From NCBI GenBank assembly GCA_009927195.1, contig RFNL01000443.1, positions 1-8,488 of the forward strand: a DNA stretch of 8,488 nt. Direction: 5' to 3'. Below the pieces are notes generated by a model that was not told where the DNA came from, ran no database searches, and saw only the letters and a program-made list of their open reading frames with translations. The position numbers were made by a program, and so were the translations under genes. Within the stretch, counting starts at the first letter, position 1. The number at the start of each line of letters is the position of its first letter. Below, piece by piece: positions 1 through 7,677 of this stretch. The DNA comes from Betaproteobacteria bacterium. Lineage in GTDB: Bacteria; Pseudomonadota; Gammaproteobacteria; Burkholderiales; Burkholderiaceae_C.

Positions 1-1511
1 TGATGATGTGGTCGTTGTGGATCGCAATTGCCACAAGTCGGTTTTGCACGCCATCATCATGACCGGGGCTGTGCCGGTATTTCTCAAACCCACCCGCAAT
101 CACTTTGGCATCATTGGCCCCATTCCCAAGTCTGAATTTGAGCCGGCCAGCATCCAAGCCAAGATAAAGGCCAATCCCCTGCTCAAGGGTGTGGATGCAA
201 TCAAGGTGAATCCCCGGGTGTTGACCTTGACCCAGTCGACCTATGACGGCGTGCTCTACAACACCGAAACCATCAAAAAATTGCTGGATGGCTATGTGAC
301 CAACCTGCATTTCGATGAAGCCTGGCTGCCCCATGCTGCATTCCATCCCTTTTACGGCACCTACCATGCCATGGGCAAGAAAAGAGAGCGCCCCATGGAT
401 TCGGTGGTGTATTCCACCCAATCGATTCACAAGTTATTGGCCGGTATCAGCCAGGCCAGCCATGTACTGGTGCAAGACTCGCAAAACAACAAGCTCGATC
501 GGCATTTGTTCAATGAAGCCTATTTGATGCACACCAGCACCAGTCCGCAGTACAGCATCATTGCCAGTTGCGACGTGGCCGCCGCCATGATGGAGCCGCC
601 CGGTGGCACCGCTTTGGTGGAAGAGAGTATTTTGGAGGCCTTGGATTTCCGCCGGGCCATGCGCAAAGTCGATGAAGAATATGGCAAAGATTGGTGGTTC
701 AAGGTCTGGGGCCCGGATCAATTGGTGGGAGACGGTATTGGCCGAGCGGAAGATTGGATCATCAAAGCCGAAGGCCGTACCGCCAAATGGCATGGCTTTG
801 GCAAATTGGCCGATGGCTTCAACATGCTTGACCCGATCAAAGCCACCATCGTCACCCCGGGCTTGGACCTCAATGGGCGTTTTGACCAGCAGGGAATTCC
901 TGCGAGCATCGTCACCAAGTTTTTGGCCGAGCACGGCGTGATTGTTGAAAAGACGGGCTTGTACAGTTTTCATCATGTTCACCATTGGCATCACCAAGGG
1001 CCGTTGGAATTCACTGCTCACCGCTTTGCAGCAGTTCAAAGACGACTACGACCGCAACCAACCCATGTGGCGCGTGTTGCCTGAGTTTTGTCAACGTCAT
1101 CGCAAGTACGAACGCATGGGCCTTAAAGACCTGTGCCAATATGTCCACAGCTTGTATGCAAAACATGATGTGGCCCGTTTGACCACGGAGATGTACCTCA
1201 GTGACCTCATGCCTGCCTTGAAACCCAGCGACGCCTATGCCCAAATTGCGCATCGCAATACAGAGCGGGTGCCCATTGATGCCTTGGAAGGGCGCATCAC
1301 CACCAGCCTGGTCACGCCTTACCCACCGGGTATTCCCTTGTTGATCCCCGGAGAGGTCTTTAACCGAAAGATCGTGGATTATCTGAAGTTCTCACGCGAC
1401 TTCAACACCCAGTGCCCTGGTTTTGAAAGTGATGTGCACGGTTTGGTGGAGGAAAAAGACGAGAAAGGTGTCACCCATTACTTTGCCGATTGCGTCAAAA
1501 CCAGTTTGTGA
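1..1511 (+). pseudogene. Orn/Lys/Arg decarboxylase (probably arginine decarboxylase), 5'-partial, frameshifted
   Basis: This is a PLP-dependent basic amino acid decarboxylase of the fold-type I AdiA/LdcI/SpeF family, which removes CO2 from arginine, lysine or ornithine in the cytoplasm, consuming a proton and yielding a polyamine-type amine. The window opens inside the PLP domain; about 230-250 N-terminal residues are missing. Counting the codon at 2-4 as residue 1, DRNCHKS holds the PLP-stacking His (11), HFDEAW the pyridine-binding Asp (105), and STQSIHK the Schiff-base Lys (144, codon 431-433). The C-terminal domain ends with TPYPPGIPLLIPGE and PGFESDVHGLVEE. The reading frame breaks at the T run 967-970. 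The upstream frame runs out-of-frame to a stop at 1082-1084, while the correct protein resumes in the +1 frame (IMFTIGITKGRW) and continues uninterrupted to TGA 1509-1511. The wording resembles arginine decarboxylases of Burkholderiales and Pseudomonas, but I would not fix the substrate. Family assignment is secure; whether the break is real is open. Confidence 0.9.
965..974 (+). other. Frameshift site in the decarboxylase (T-run, 2 nt short)
   Basis: Codons read AGT TTT up to 970, then the homologous protein continues from ATC at 972 in the next frame. Family proteins have two residues between the Ser/Asn after KTGxY and the conserved hydrophobic stretch (from memory, E. coli LdcI has KTGPYNLLFLFSIGI). 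Restoring SFFIMF needs six Ts where four are present (967-970), so the simplest reading is a 2-base loss in a homopolymer. A 1-base gain would also restore the frame, but it leaves the protein one residue short. Confidence 0.85.
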
Positions 1512-1541
1512 ACAAGGCAGTGGTTGGCCCCATGCGGGTCA

Positions 1542-2351
1542 TCAGGCCTGGGGGTCGGCGATACCGCCCACCACTTGGCTGAAACCGCCATCCACATAAG
1601 TGATTTCGGCCGTCACGCCAGCGGCCAAGTCGCTCAGCAAAAAAGCGGCCACATTGCCCACATCCTCGATGGTCACATTGCGGCGAATGGGCGACGTTTC
1701 GGCCACCACCTTGAGAATTTTGCCAAAGCCTTGAATACCACTGGCCGCCAAGGTCTTGATGGGCCCTGCACTGATGGCATTGGCGCGCAAGCCCCGGCCA
1801 TGGCTGCCCAAGGATTCGGCCAAGTACCTGACGCTGGCCTCCAGCGATGCTTTGGCCAAGCCCATGGTGTTGTAATTGGGCACGGTGCGCAAGGCACCCA
1901 GGTAACTCAAGGTCAGCAAAGAGGCGTTGTCGTTGAGGTGGGGTAAGGCCGCCTTGGCCAGGGCTGGAAAGCTGTAGGCACTGATGTCGTGCGCCACCCG
2001 AAAAGCCTCTCGGCTCAGGCCGTCCAAAAAATCGCCCGCAATCGCCTCGCGCGGTGCGAAGCCGATCGCGTGCACCAATCCGTCAAAACCTGGCCAATGG
2101 CTGCACAGGTCGTTGATGAGGCGCTCGATCTGTTCGTCGCTTCCCACATCGCAATCAAAAATCAATTCGCTGCCAAACTCTTTGGCAAACTCTGCGGTCC
2201 TGTCTTTGAAACGTTCACCCACGTAGCTCAGAGCGATTTCAGCCCCTTGTTGATGGCAAGCGCGCGCAATGCCATAGGCAATGGATCGGTTGGAAAGTAC
2301 ACCGGTGATCAGCAGCTTTTTACCGGTGAGAAACCCATTATTTGGCGACAT
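1542..2351 (-). CDS. fabI: Enoyl-[acyl-carrier-protein] reductase [NADH] FabI
   Basis: FabI catalyses the last step of each fatty acid elongation cycle, NADH-dependent reduction of trans-2-enoyl-ACP to acyl-ACP in the cytoplasm. The 269-residue protein (E. coli FabI is 262) aligns from memory along its whole length. It has the divergent SDR nucleotide motif GVLSNRSIAYGIA (17-29), HAIGFAP (94-100), the catalytic Y150/Y160-x6-K167 of LSYLGALRTVPNYNTMGLAK, SAGPIKTLAASGI, and the C-terminal VDGGFS. Two further in-frame ATGs lie upstream on the same strand, plus a long extension to 2414. I chose 2351 because GGAG (complement of 2361-2364) sits 9 nt before it and because the protein then begins MSPNNGFLTGKK, like other FabIs. 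Residues matching E. coli G93, M159 and F203, which shape the triclosan pocket, are present as G97, M163 and F209. The gene is convergent with the decarboxylase (30 bp gap) and head-to-head with yejA. Confidence 0.96.
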   Translation of the reverse strand: MSPNNGFLTGKKLLITGVLSNRSIAYGIARACHQQGAEIALSYVGERFKDRTAEFAKEFGSELIFDCDVGSDEQIERLINDLCSHWPGFDGLVHAIGFAPREAIAGDFLDGLSREAFRVAHDISAYSFPALAKAALPHLNDNASLLTLSYLGALRTVPNYNTMGLAKASLEASVRYLAESLGSHGRGLRANAISAGPIKTLAASGIQGFGKILKVVAETSPIRRNVTIEDVGNVAAFLLSDLAAGVTAEITYVDGGFSQVVGGIADPQA

Positions 2352-2360
2352 GGCGCGCAT

Positions 2361-2364
2361 CTCC
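2361..2364 (-). promoter_or_regulatory. Ribosome binding site of fabI
   Basis: The minus strand reads GGAG followed by 9 nt and then the ATG at 2351. The two alternative ATGs at 2366 and 2360 have no purine-rich sequence at the right distance, so this site decides the fabI start. It also lies immediately before the likely yejA start codon on the other strand. Confidence 0.65.
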
Positions 2365-4221
2365 ATGAAAAATCTTGCAGAATTGTCGCATGCGATGTTT
2401 TTTGCTTTGTGCATGGGCTTGGCGGGTTCTCCCCTTTGGGCGGCGCATGCTTACGCCCAATTTGGCGACATCAAATACCCGTCTGATTTCAGCCACTTTG
2501 AATATGTCCACCCTGGCGCACCCAAGGGCGGCAGCATCGCCATGGTTGCGCCCACACGGGGCTCGAATTTTGACAAGTACAACCCTTTCACCCTCAAGGG
2601 CACCCCTCCTCCCGCCTTGAGCAGTTTGTTGTTTGAAAGCTTGTTGACCGGGACCATGGACGAACCCACCACGGCCTATGGTTTGCTTGCCGAGGATGTG
2701 AGCGTGGCACCGGATCGCTTATCGGTGACATTTCGTTTGCGCCCCCAAGCCCGATTTCACAATGGCGATCCGGTGTTGGCCTTAGATGTGAAGCACTCGT
2801 TTGAGCAACTCACCAGTCGCGCGGCGGCCCCGCAATACCGCACTTATTTTGCGGAAGTCAAATCGGTGGTGGTGTTGGGGGAGCGCTTGGTGCGTTTTGA
2901 CTTCAAGCGGGTCAACCCTGAATTACCGTTGATTGTGGGTGGCATGCCGGTGTTCAGCCACCGCTGGGGTGAGGGCAAACCGCTGGACCAAATCATCACC
3001 GATACACCGATTGGTTCTGGCCCCTACACCATTGGTTCGGTGGATTTTGGCCGTGATGTGCATTACCAGCGCGATCCCCGCTACTGGGCTCAAGACATCA
3101 ATGTGCGCAAAGGCATGTACAACTTTGACCGCATCACCTATCGTTTGTACAAAGACAGCACGGCCCAGTTGGAAGCCTTCAAGGCCGGTGAATTCGATTA
3201 CATCCAAGCGTTTGTGGCCCGGGAATGGGCCCGAGCCTACACCGGAAAGGCGTTTGACAGTGGGCGGTTGATCAAACGCGAACTCAAGCATGGCAATGCG
3301 GGAGACTTTCAAGGCTTTTTGTTCAATATCCGCTTGGCCAAATTCAAAGATGTGCGGGTTCGGCAAGCCATTGCGTTGGCGATGGACTATGAATGGATGA
3401 ATCGCCAACTGTTTTACAACGCATACACCCGAGTGCGGGGGTATTTCGTGGGCAGTGACTTCGAAGCCAAAGGCTTGCCGGACGAACGTGAATTGGCCTT
3501 GCTCGAACCTTTGCGGCGGCAACTCAATCCGGCCGTTTTTGATCAGCCGGTCCCCTTGCCACCGGTGACGTCGTTGGACCCCGCATCTGGCAAAACCCTG
3601 AGGGACAATTTGCGCCAGGCCAAGCAGTTGTTGCAGGCCGCCGGCTGGACCTACCGCGATGGTGCTTTGCGCAATGTCCAAGGCCAGGCGTTCACTTTGG
3701 AGTTTTTGGACAACTCTGGCAGCATGGGTCGGGTGGTCACGCCTTATGCCAAAAACCTGGAAAAGCTTGGGTTTCGTGTCAACTACAAAGTGATTGATTT
3801 TGCGATCTTGCAAAAACGCATGGATGTGTTTGATTTTGAACTCATCAGTTCTCGCTATGTGGGCAGCGAGTCGCCAGGCACTGAGTTGGTTGAACGTTTC
3901 GGGTCCAAGGCTGCAGACACCGAAGGCTCAGGCAATGTTTTGGGGCTTCAAGACAGTGCCGTCGACGCTTTGCTGGACGATGTGATCACGGCCCAAACTC
4001 GGCCAGCGCTTACCGTTGCCTTGCGGGCCTTGGACCGCGTGCTGCGGCACGGGCACTACAGCGTGCCTCATTGGTATGGCAGTGTGCACCGGGTGGCCTG
4101 GCGGGCGGGCCGATTTGAGCAACCCGCTGTCACGCCACGCTATTACCAGCCCGAGAACTGGATCAGCGCCACCTGGTGGGCCAATGCGGACAATCGGGCC
4201 CAAGGCCAGGGGGTTCGCTGA
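2365..4221 (+). CDS. yejA: Periplasmic peptide-binding protein of the YejABEF importer (SBP family 5)
   Basis: This is the extracellular solute-binding protein (SBP_bac_5/DppA-OppA superfamily) that should capture oligopeptides in the periplasm and deliver them to YejB-YejE. The 618-residue length is close to E. coli YejA (604). The N-terminus is a signal peptide with hydrophobic core MFFALCMGLAG and a probable cleavage after AHAYA (residue 31) before QFGDIKYP. The mature part carries family wording such as HFEYVHPGAPKGGSI, RLRPQARFHNGDPV, GSGPYTI, FKAGEFDYI, VRQAIALAMDYEWMN and a C-terminal ALDRVLRHGHYSVPHWY. There is no lipobox. The start is uncertain. ATG 2365 gives a normal signal peptide; ATG 2350 would add MARIS, give a more basic n-region and overlap the fabI start codon; ATG 2392 leaves no basic n-region. 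None has a clear Shine-Dalgarno sequence. Its TGA overlaps the yejB ATG by one base (TGATG). Peptide specificity cannot be read from the sequence. Confidence 0.93.
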   Translation: MKNLAELSHAMFFALCMGLAGSPLWAAHAYAQFGDIKYPSDFSHFEYVHPGAPKGGSIAMVAPTRGSNFDKYNPFTLKGTPPPALSSLLFESLLTGTMDEPTTAYGLLAEDVSVAPDRLSVTFRLRPQARFHNGDPVLALDVKHSFEQLTSRAAAPQYRTYFAEVKSVVVLGERLVRFDFKRVNPELPLIVGGMPVFSHRWGEGKPLDQIITDTPIGSGPYTIGSVDFGRDVHYQRDPRYWAQDINVRKGMYNFDRITYRLYKDSTAQLEAFKAGEFDYIQAFVAREWARAYTGKAFDSGRLIKRELKHGNAGDFQGFLFNIRLAKFKDVRVRQAIALAMDYEWMNRQLFYNAYTRVRGYFVGSDFEAKGLPDERELALLEPLRRQLNPAVFDQPVPLPPVTSLDPASGKTLRDNLRQAKQLLQAAGWTYRDGALRNVQGQAFTLEFLDNSGSMGRVVTPYAKNLEKLGFRVNYKVIDFAILQKRMDVFDFELISSRYVGSESPGTELVERFGSKAADTEGSGNVLGLQDSAVDALLDDVITAQTRPALTVALRALDRVLRHGHYSVPHWYGSVHRVAWRAGRFEQPAVTPRYYQPENWISATWWANADNRAQGQGVR

Positions 4222-5255
4222 TGTTTTCATATATTGTCAAACGTTTGTTTTTGATGATTCCCACCCTTCTTGGGGTGTTGTTGGTGACTTTTGCGGTCAT
4301 TCAGTTCGTGCCTGGTGGACCGGTGGAGCAAATGGTCTCGCAGCTGCAGGGGCGCGACAGCGGTGGGGAGGGGGCCACCCAAAGTGGTGCTGGCTACCGA
4401 GGTCGTCAAGGTGTGGATGCGGCGCGCATCGAAGAGATCAAACAGCTGTATGGGTTTGACAAGCCACCCATGGAGCGCTTTTTACAAATGCTGGGTCAAT
4501 TTGCCCGCTTTGATTTGGGCAAAAGTTTTTTCCACCCCAAATCGGTATGGGAATTGGTCCAAGAAAAACTGCCGGTTTCCATCAGTTTGGGTTTGTGGAC
4601 TTTTTTTCTCAGTTACCTCATATCGGTTCCCTTGGGCATTGCCAAGGCAGTGCGTGCAGGTTCGCGCTTTGACACCTTGACCAGCTTGCTGGTGCTCACT
4701 GGATATGCCATTCCGGGCTTTGTGTTAGGCGTGGCCTTGCTGGTGATTTTCGGGGGGCAGTTGCAATGGTTCCCGCTGCGTGGCTTGACCTCTGGCCATT
4801 GGGCCGAATTATCGTGGGGGGGCAAAGTGGTGGACTACCTGTGGCACATTGCATTGCCCGTCACCGCCAGTGTGCTGGGGGCTTTTGCCGTGACCACCAT
4901 GCTGACCAAGAACGCTTTTTTGGAGGAGATTCGCAAACAATATGTGTTGACCGCACGCGCCAAAGGTTTGAGTCAAGGGCGAGTGCTTTGGAAGCATGTC
5001 ATGCGCAATGCTTTGATCCCATTGGTCACGGGCTTTCCCGCTGCATTCATCGGTGCTTTTTTCACCGGCTCTTTGCTGATCGAGACCTTGTTTTCGCTGG
5101 ACGGCTTGGGTTTGCTCAGCTATGAAAGTGTGATGCGGCGCGATTACCCAGTGGTGTTGGGAACCTTGTATTTGTTCACTTTGATTGGCTTGGTCACCAA
5201 ACTCATCAGTGACCTTTGTTATGTGTGGGTGGATCCGCGTGTCAAATTTGACTGA
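4221..5255 (+). CDS. yejB: Peptide ABC transporter permease YejB
   Basis: This inner-membrane permease forms one half of the channel of the YejABEF peptide/microcin C importer. It has 344 residues (E. coli YejB 364). It starts MFSYIVKRLFLMIPTLLGV with a first membrane helix at about residues 9-30 ending in the family's VPGGPVEQ. A periplasmic stretch with YRGRQGVD and LYGFDKP follows, then five more hydrophobic segments. The cytoplasmic EAA-type loop EEIRKQYVLTARAKGLS touches the ATPase, and FFTGSLLIETLFSLDGLGLL and DPRVKFD lie near the end. The close match to E. coli YejB in these blocks separates it from the general DppB/OppB group. AGGGGG at 4208-4213, 7 nt upstream, supports the ATG at 4221, which shares one base with the yejA stop and suggests translational coupling. 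The 3' end overlaps yejE. Confidence 0.95.
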   Translation: MFSYIVKRLFLMIPTLLGVLLVTFAVIQFVPGGPVEQMVSQLQGRDSGGEGATQSGAGYRGRQGVDAARIEEIKQLYGFDKPPMERFLQMLGQFARFDLGKSFFHPKSVWELVQEKLPVSISLGLWTFFLSYLISVPLGIAKAVRAGSRFDTLTSLLVLTGYAIPGFVLGVALLVIFGGQLQWFPLRGLTSGHWAELSWGGKVVDYLWHIALPVTASVLGAFAVTTMLTKNAFLEEIRKQYVLTARAKGLSQGRVLWKHVMRNALIPLVTGFPAAFIGAFFTGSLLIETLFSLDGLGLLSYESVMRRDYPVVLGTLYLFTLIGLVTKLISDLCYVWVDPRVKFD

Positions 5256-6300
5256 CCCTGGCCGCGTTTGGCAGGCTTCCCCCACACCCGCCAGGCGTGC
5301 CTGGTCGCGCTTCAAGCGCCATCGGTTGGGCTATTGGAGTTTGCTGCTTTTTGTCGCCATGACGGTATTGAGTCTGGCGGCCGAGTTGATCTCCAATGAC
5401 AAGCCCTTGTTGGCCCAATATGACGGGCGCTGGTATGTGCCCATGGTGCAAAACCTGCCGGAGACGAATTTTGGCGGCGACTTTGACACACCCACGGATT
5501 TCTTGGACCCATACATCCAAGCCCAGTTTGCAAAACCTGGCAATTGGGCCCTATACCCCATCAACCCCTATCACCACAGCACCTTGAATTATTTTGCCAA
5601 AGAGCCCAGTCCCAGCGGCCCTTCTGCGGACAACTGGTTGGGCACCGATGACCGTGGCCGTGATGTGCTGGCCCGACTGATTTATGGCTTCAGGGTCTCT
5701 GTGCTGTTTGCGCTGGCCTTGACGCTGATTGGCACGGTGCTGGGCGTGTTCACCGGCGCCGTACAAGGTTTTTTCGGCGGCAAAACGGATTTGGCCTTTC
5801 AGCGTTTCATTGAAATATGGTCCGCCATGCCCGAGCTGTACCTGCTGATCATTTTTGCCGCAGTGTTTGACCCCAGCGTTGGCTTGTTATTGATATTGCT
5901 CAGTCTGTTTGGTTGGATGGGACTGAGTGATTATGTGCGGGCTGAGTTTTTGCGCAATCGCCAACTCGATTACGTGCGTGCCGCCAAGGCTTTGGGGTTG
6001 GGGCCGTGGGCCATTATCAGTCGCCATGTATTGCCCAACAGTTTGACACCGGTGGTGACCTTTTTGCCCTTTCGCATGAGTGCGGCGATTTTGGCGTTGA
6101 CCAGTCTTGATTTTTTGGGCTTGGGGGTGCCACCGGGAACCCCCAGTTTGGGTGAATTGTTGGCCCAGGGCAAGTCCAATATCGATGCCTGGTGGATTTC
6201 TTTGAGTACTTTCATGGTGCTTGTCATCACCTTGTTGCTGTTGACTTTCATGGGAGACGCCTTGCGCGATGCCTTGGACCCGCGAAAGGCCGACCTGTGA
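5239..6300 (+). CDS. yejE: Peptide ABC transporter permease YejE
   Basis: This is the second inner-membrane permease of the importer, pairing with YejB. I call 353 residues from GTG 5239 (E. coli YejE 341). Features in order are a cytoplasmic N-tail with RRAWSRFKRHRLGYWSL, a first membrane helix, the long YejE-type periplasmic insert (NDKPLLAQYDGRWYVPM through GTDDRGRDVLARLIYGFRVS), four to five further helices, the EAA loop AEFLRNRQLDYVRAAKALGLG, and SLDFLGLGVPPGTPSLGELL. The start was chosen because GTG gives MSNLTDPG, equal in length to the E. coli N-terminus, with GGTGGA at 5228-5233 just upstream. An in-frame ATG at 5221 is the alternative. The gene overlaps yejB by 17 nt, and its TGA overlaps the yejF GTG by 3 nt (GTGA), so the cistrons are probably translated as a coupled unit. 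Confidence 0.93.
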   Translation: MSNLTDPGRVWQASPTPARRAWSRFKRHRLGYWSLLLFVAMTVLSLAAELISNDKPLLAQYDGRWYVPMVQNLPETNFGGDFDTPTDFLDPYIQAQFAKPGNWALYPINPYHHSTLNYFAKEPSPSGPSADNWLGTDDRGRDVLARLIYGFRVSVLFALALTLIGTVLGVFTGAVQGFFGGKTDLAFQRFIEIWSAMPELYLLIIFAAVFDPSVGLLLILLSLFGWMGLSDYVRAEFLRNRQLDYVRAAKALGLGPWAIISRHVLPNSLTPVVTFLPFRMSAAILALTSLDFLGLGVPPGTPSLGELLAQGKSNIDAWWISLSTFMVLVITLLLLTFMGDALRDALDPRKADL

Positions 6301-6827
6301 GCGCTGTGCCCAAACCTTTGTTGTCGCTTCGACAATGGCGGGTGGCTTTTGGCGCAAACGAAGTGGTGCATGGGATTGATTTGGATGTGGCCGCCGGCGA
6401 GCGATTGGCTTTGGTGGGCGAATCGGGTTCGGGCAAAACGGTGACGGCCTTGGGTGTGTTGCGCTTATTGGGTTCCGCCCGGTTGAGCGGTCATTGCTGG
6501 TTTGACGGTGAAGACCTGCTGCAGGCCAGTGAAGCCCGCATGCAGCAAGTCCGAGGCCAACACATTGCCATGGTGTTTCAAGAACCGATGACAGCGCTCA
6601 ACCCCCTGTTCACCATTGGTGATCAATTGGCCGAGGTTTTTTTGCTCAAAATGGCCCTCTCGCGCCAAGACGCTTGGCATCGTTGTGCCGAAATGCTGCG
6701 CCAGACCGGGTTAACGCCTGTGGATCGTTTCATGGGCTCCTACCCCCATCAACTCTCAGGTGGGCAGCGGCAGCGCGCGATGATTGCCATGGCTTTGGCT
6801 TGCAAGCCGAAGTTGTTGCTGGCCGAC

Positions 6828-6856
6828 GAGCCCACCACAGCCTTGGATGTATCGAT
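6828..6856 (+). repeat. Intragenic direct repeat, copy 1 (NBD1 Walker B/D-loop)
   Basis: This 29-nt stretch matches 7649-7677 at 27 positions, including the 17-nt identical core GCCTTGGATGTATCGAT. Both copies encode the conserved DEPTxALDVS region of the two ATPase domains. The yejF frameshift lies immediately after this copy. Confidence 0.75.
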
Positions 6857-6863
6857 GCGGGAC
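6855..6863 (+). other. Frameshift site in yejF (G-run, 1 nt short)
   Basis: After DVSM, CGG (6858-6860) is followed in the current frame by out-of-frame residues, while the homologous continuation GQILDLLDTLQRETG begins with GGA at 6860-6862. One extra G in the GGG run 6859-6861 restores DVSMRGQILDLL, the same spacing as DVSVQAQILQLL in E. coli YejF (from memory) and DVSIQKQLLQLL in NBD2 of this same gene. There is no recognisable -1 slippery heptamer. Confidence 0.88.
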
Positions 6864-7648
6864 AAATTCTGGATCTGCTCGACACCTTGCAAAGAGAAAC
6901 TGGCACGTCCATTTTGATGATCACCCACGACTTGAATTTGGTGCGGCGATTTGCCGATCGGGTGGCTGTGATGGAGGACGGGCATGTGGTGGAATCCGGC
7001 GCGGTTCAACAAGTGTTGAACCAGCCCAACCATGCTTACACGCGCAAATTGGTGGACAGTCGTCCTCAGCGTCATTTGGCTGAGGTCTCGGCGGATGCGC
7101 CCCTGGTGGCCCAGGTCCAAGATGTACGCGTCAGTTACCGCACCAAGCCATCGGGCTGGCGGGGTTGGTTTTCTGCGGGTTCATTGCTTGCCGTTGAATC
7201 GGCCAGTTTTGAACTGCGCCAGGGCGAAACCTTGGGCGTTTTGGGGGAGTCTGGTTCTGGCAAGTCCACTTTGGCGCTGGCCTTGTTGGGACTGTTGCCT
7301 TTTTCAGGTCAGTTGAAACTGATGGGTCAAAGCTGGCAACATCAGCACAGCGCCGATTTGAACCTCAGGCGCATGGTTCAAGTGGTTTTTCAAGACCCGT
7401 TTTCCTCACTTTCGCCCCGGATGACGGTGGAAGATGTGGTGGGCGAGGGTTTGCGCGTGCATCAAGCCCGGTTGCCGCCCCAGCAACGGCAGATCAGGGT
7501 GATGCAGTCACTGTCCGAGGTGGGCATGACCGAGTCTGAATTCCCCGGTCTGTTGCAGCGTTACCCCCACGAGTTTTCTGGTGGGCAAAGGCAGCGCATT
7601 GCGGTGGCACGGGCGTTGATTTTGCAACCCCGATTGCTGGTGCTCGAT

Positions 7649-7677
7649 GAGCCCACCAGTGCCTTGGATGTATCGAT
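7649..7677 (+). repeat. Intragenic direct repeat, copy 2 (NBD2 Walker B/D-loop)
   Basis: This is the partner of 6828-6856, in the equivalent position of the second nucleotide-binding domain. Identical codon choice over the core is more than protein conservation requires, but the stretch is short. Confidence 0.75.

Noticed and set aside
971..1006. A histidine-rich stretch (HHVHHWHH) that looks like a metal-binding motif
   Set aside because: It exists only in the wrong frame after the decarboxylase frameshift; the correct frame gives the conserved IMFTIGITKG.
1512..1541. A weak hairpin (GGCCC/GGGTC) between the convergent decarboxylase and fabI genes
   Set aside because: The stem has five or six pairs including a wobble, and neither strand has a T run, so it is not supportable as a terminator.
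2301..2326. Two copies of the palindrome ACCGGT (2301-2306, 2322-2327) near the fabI/yejA junction as an operator
   Set aside because: They lie in fabI coding sequence, are short, and the flanking bases do not match; nothing else supports regulator binding.
1989..2486. A 165-codon plus-strand frame across the fabI/yejA junction
   Set aside because: It is antisense to fabI and then out of frame with yejA, and its translation has no domain-like features.
2923..3813. A 296-codon open frame antisense to yejA
   Set aside because: It is the shadow of a strongly conserved binding protein, with no recognisable domain and no ribosome binding site, in high-G+C codon-biased DNA where long antisense frames are common.
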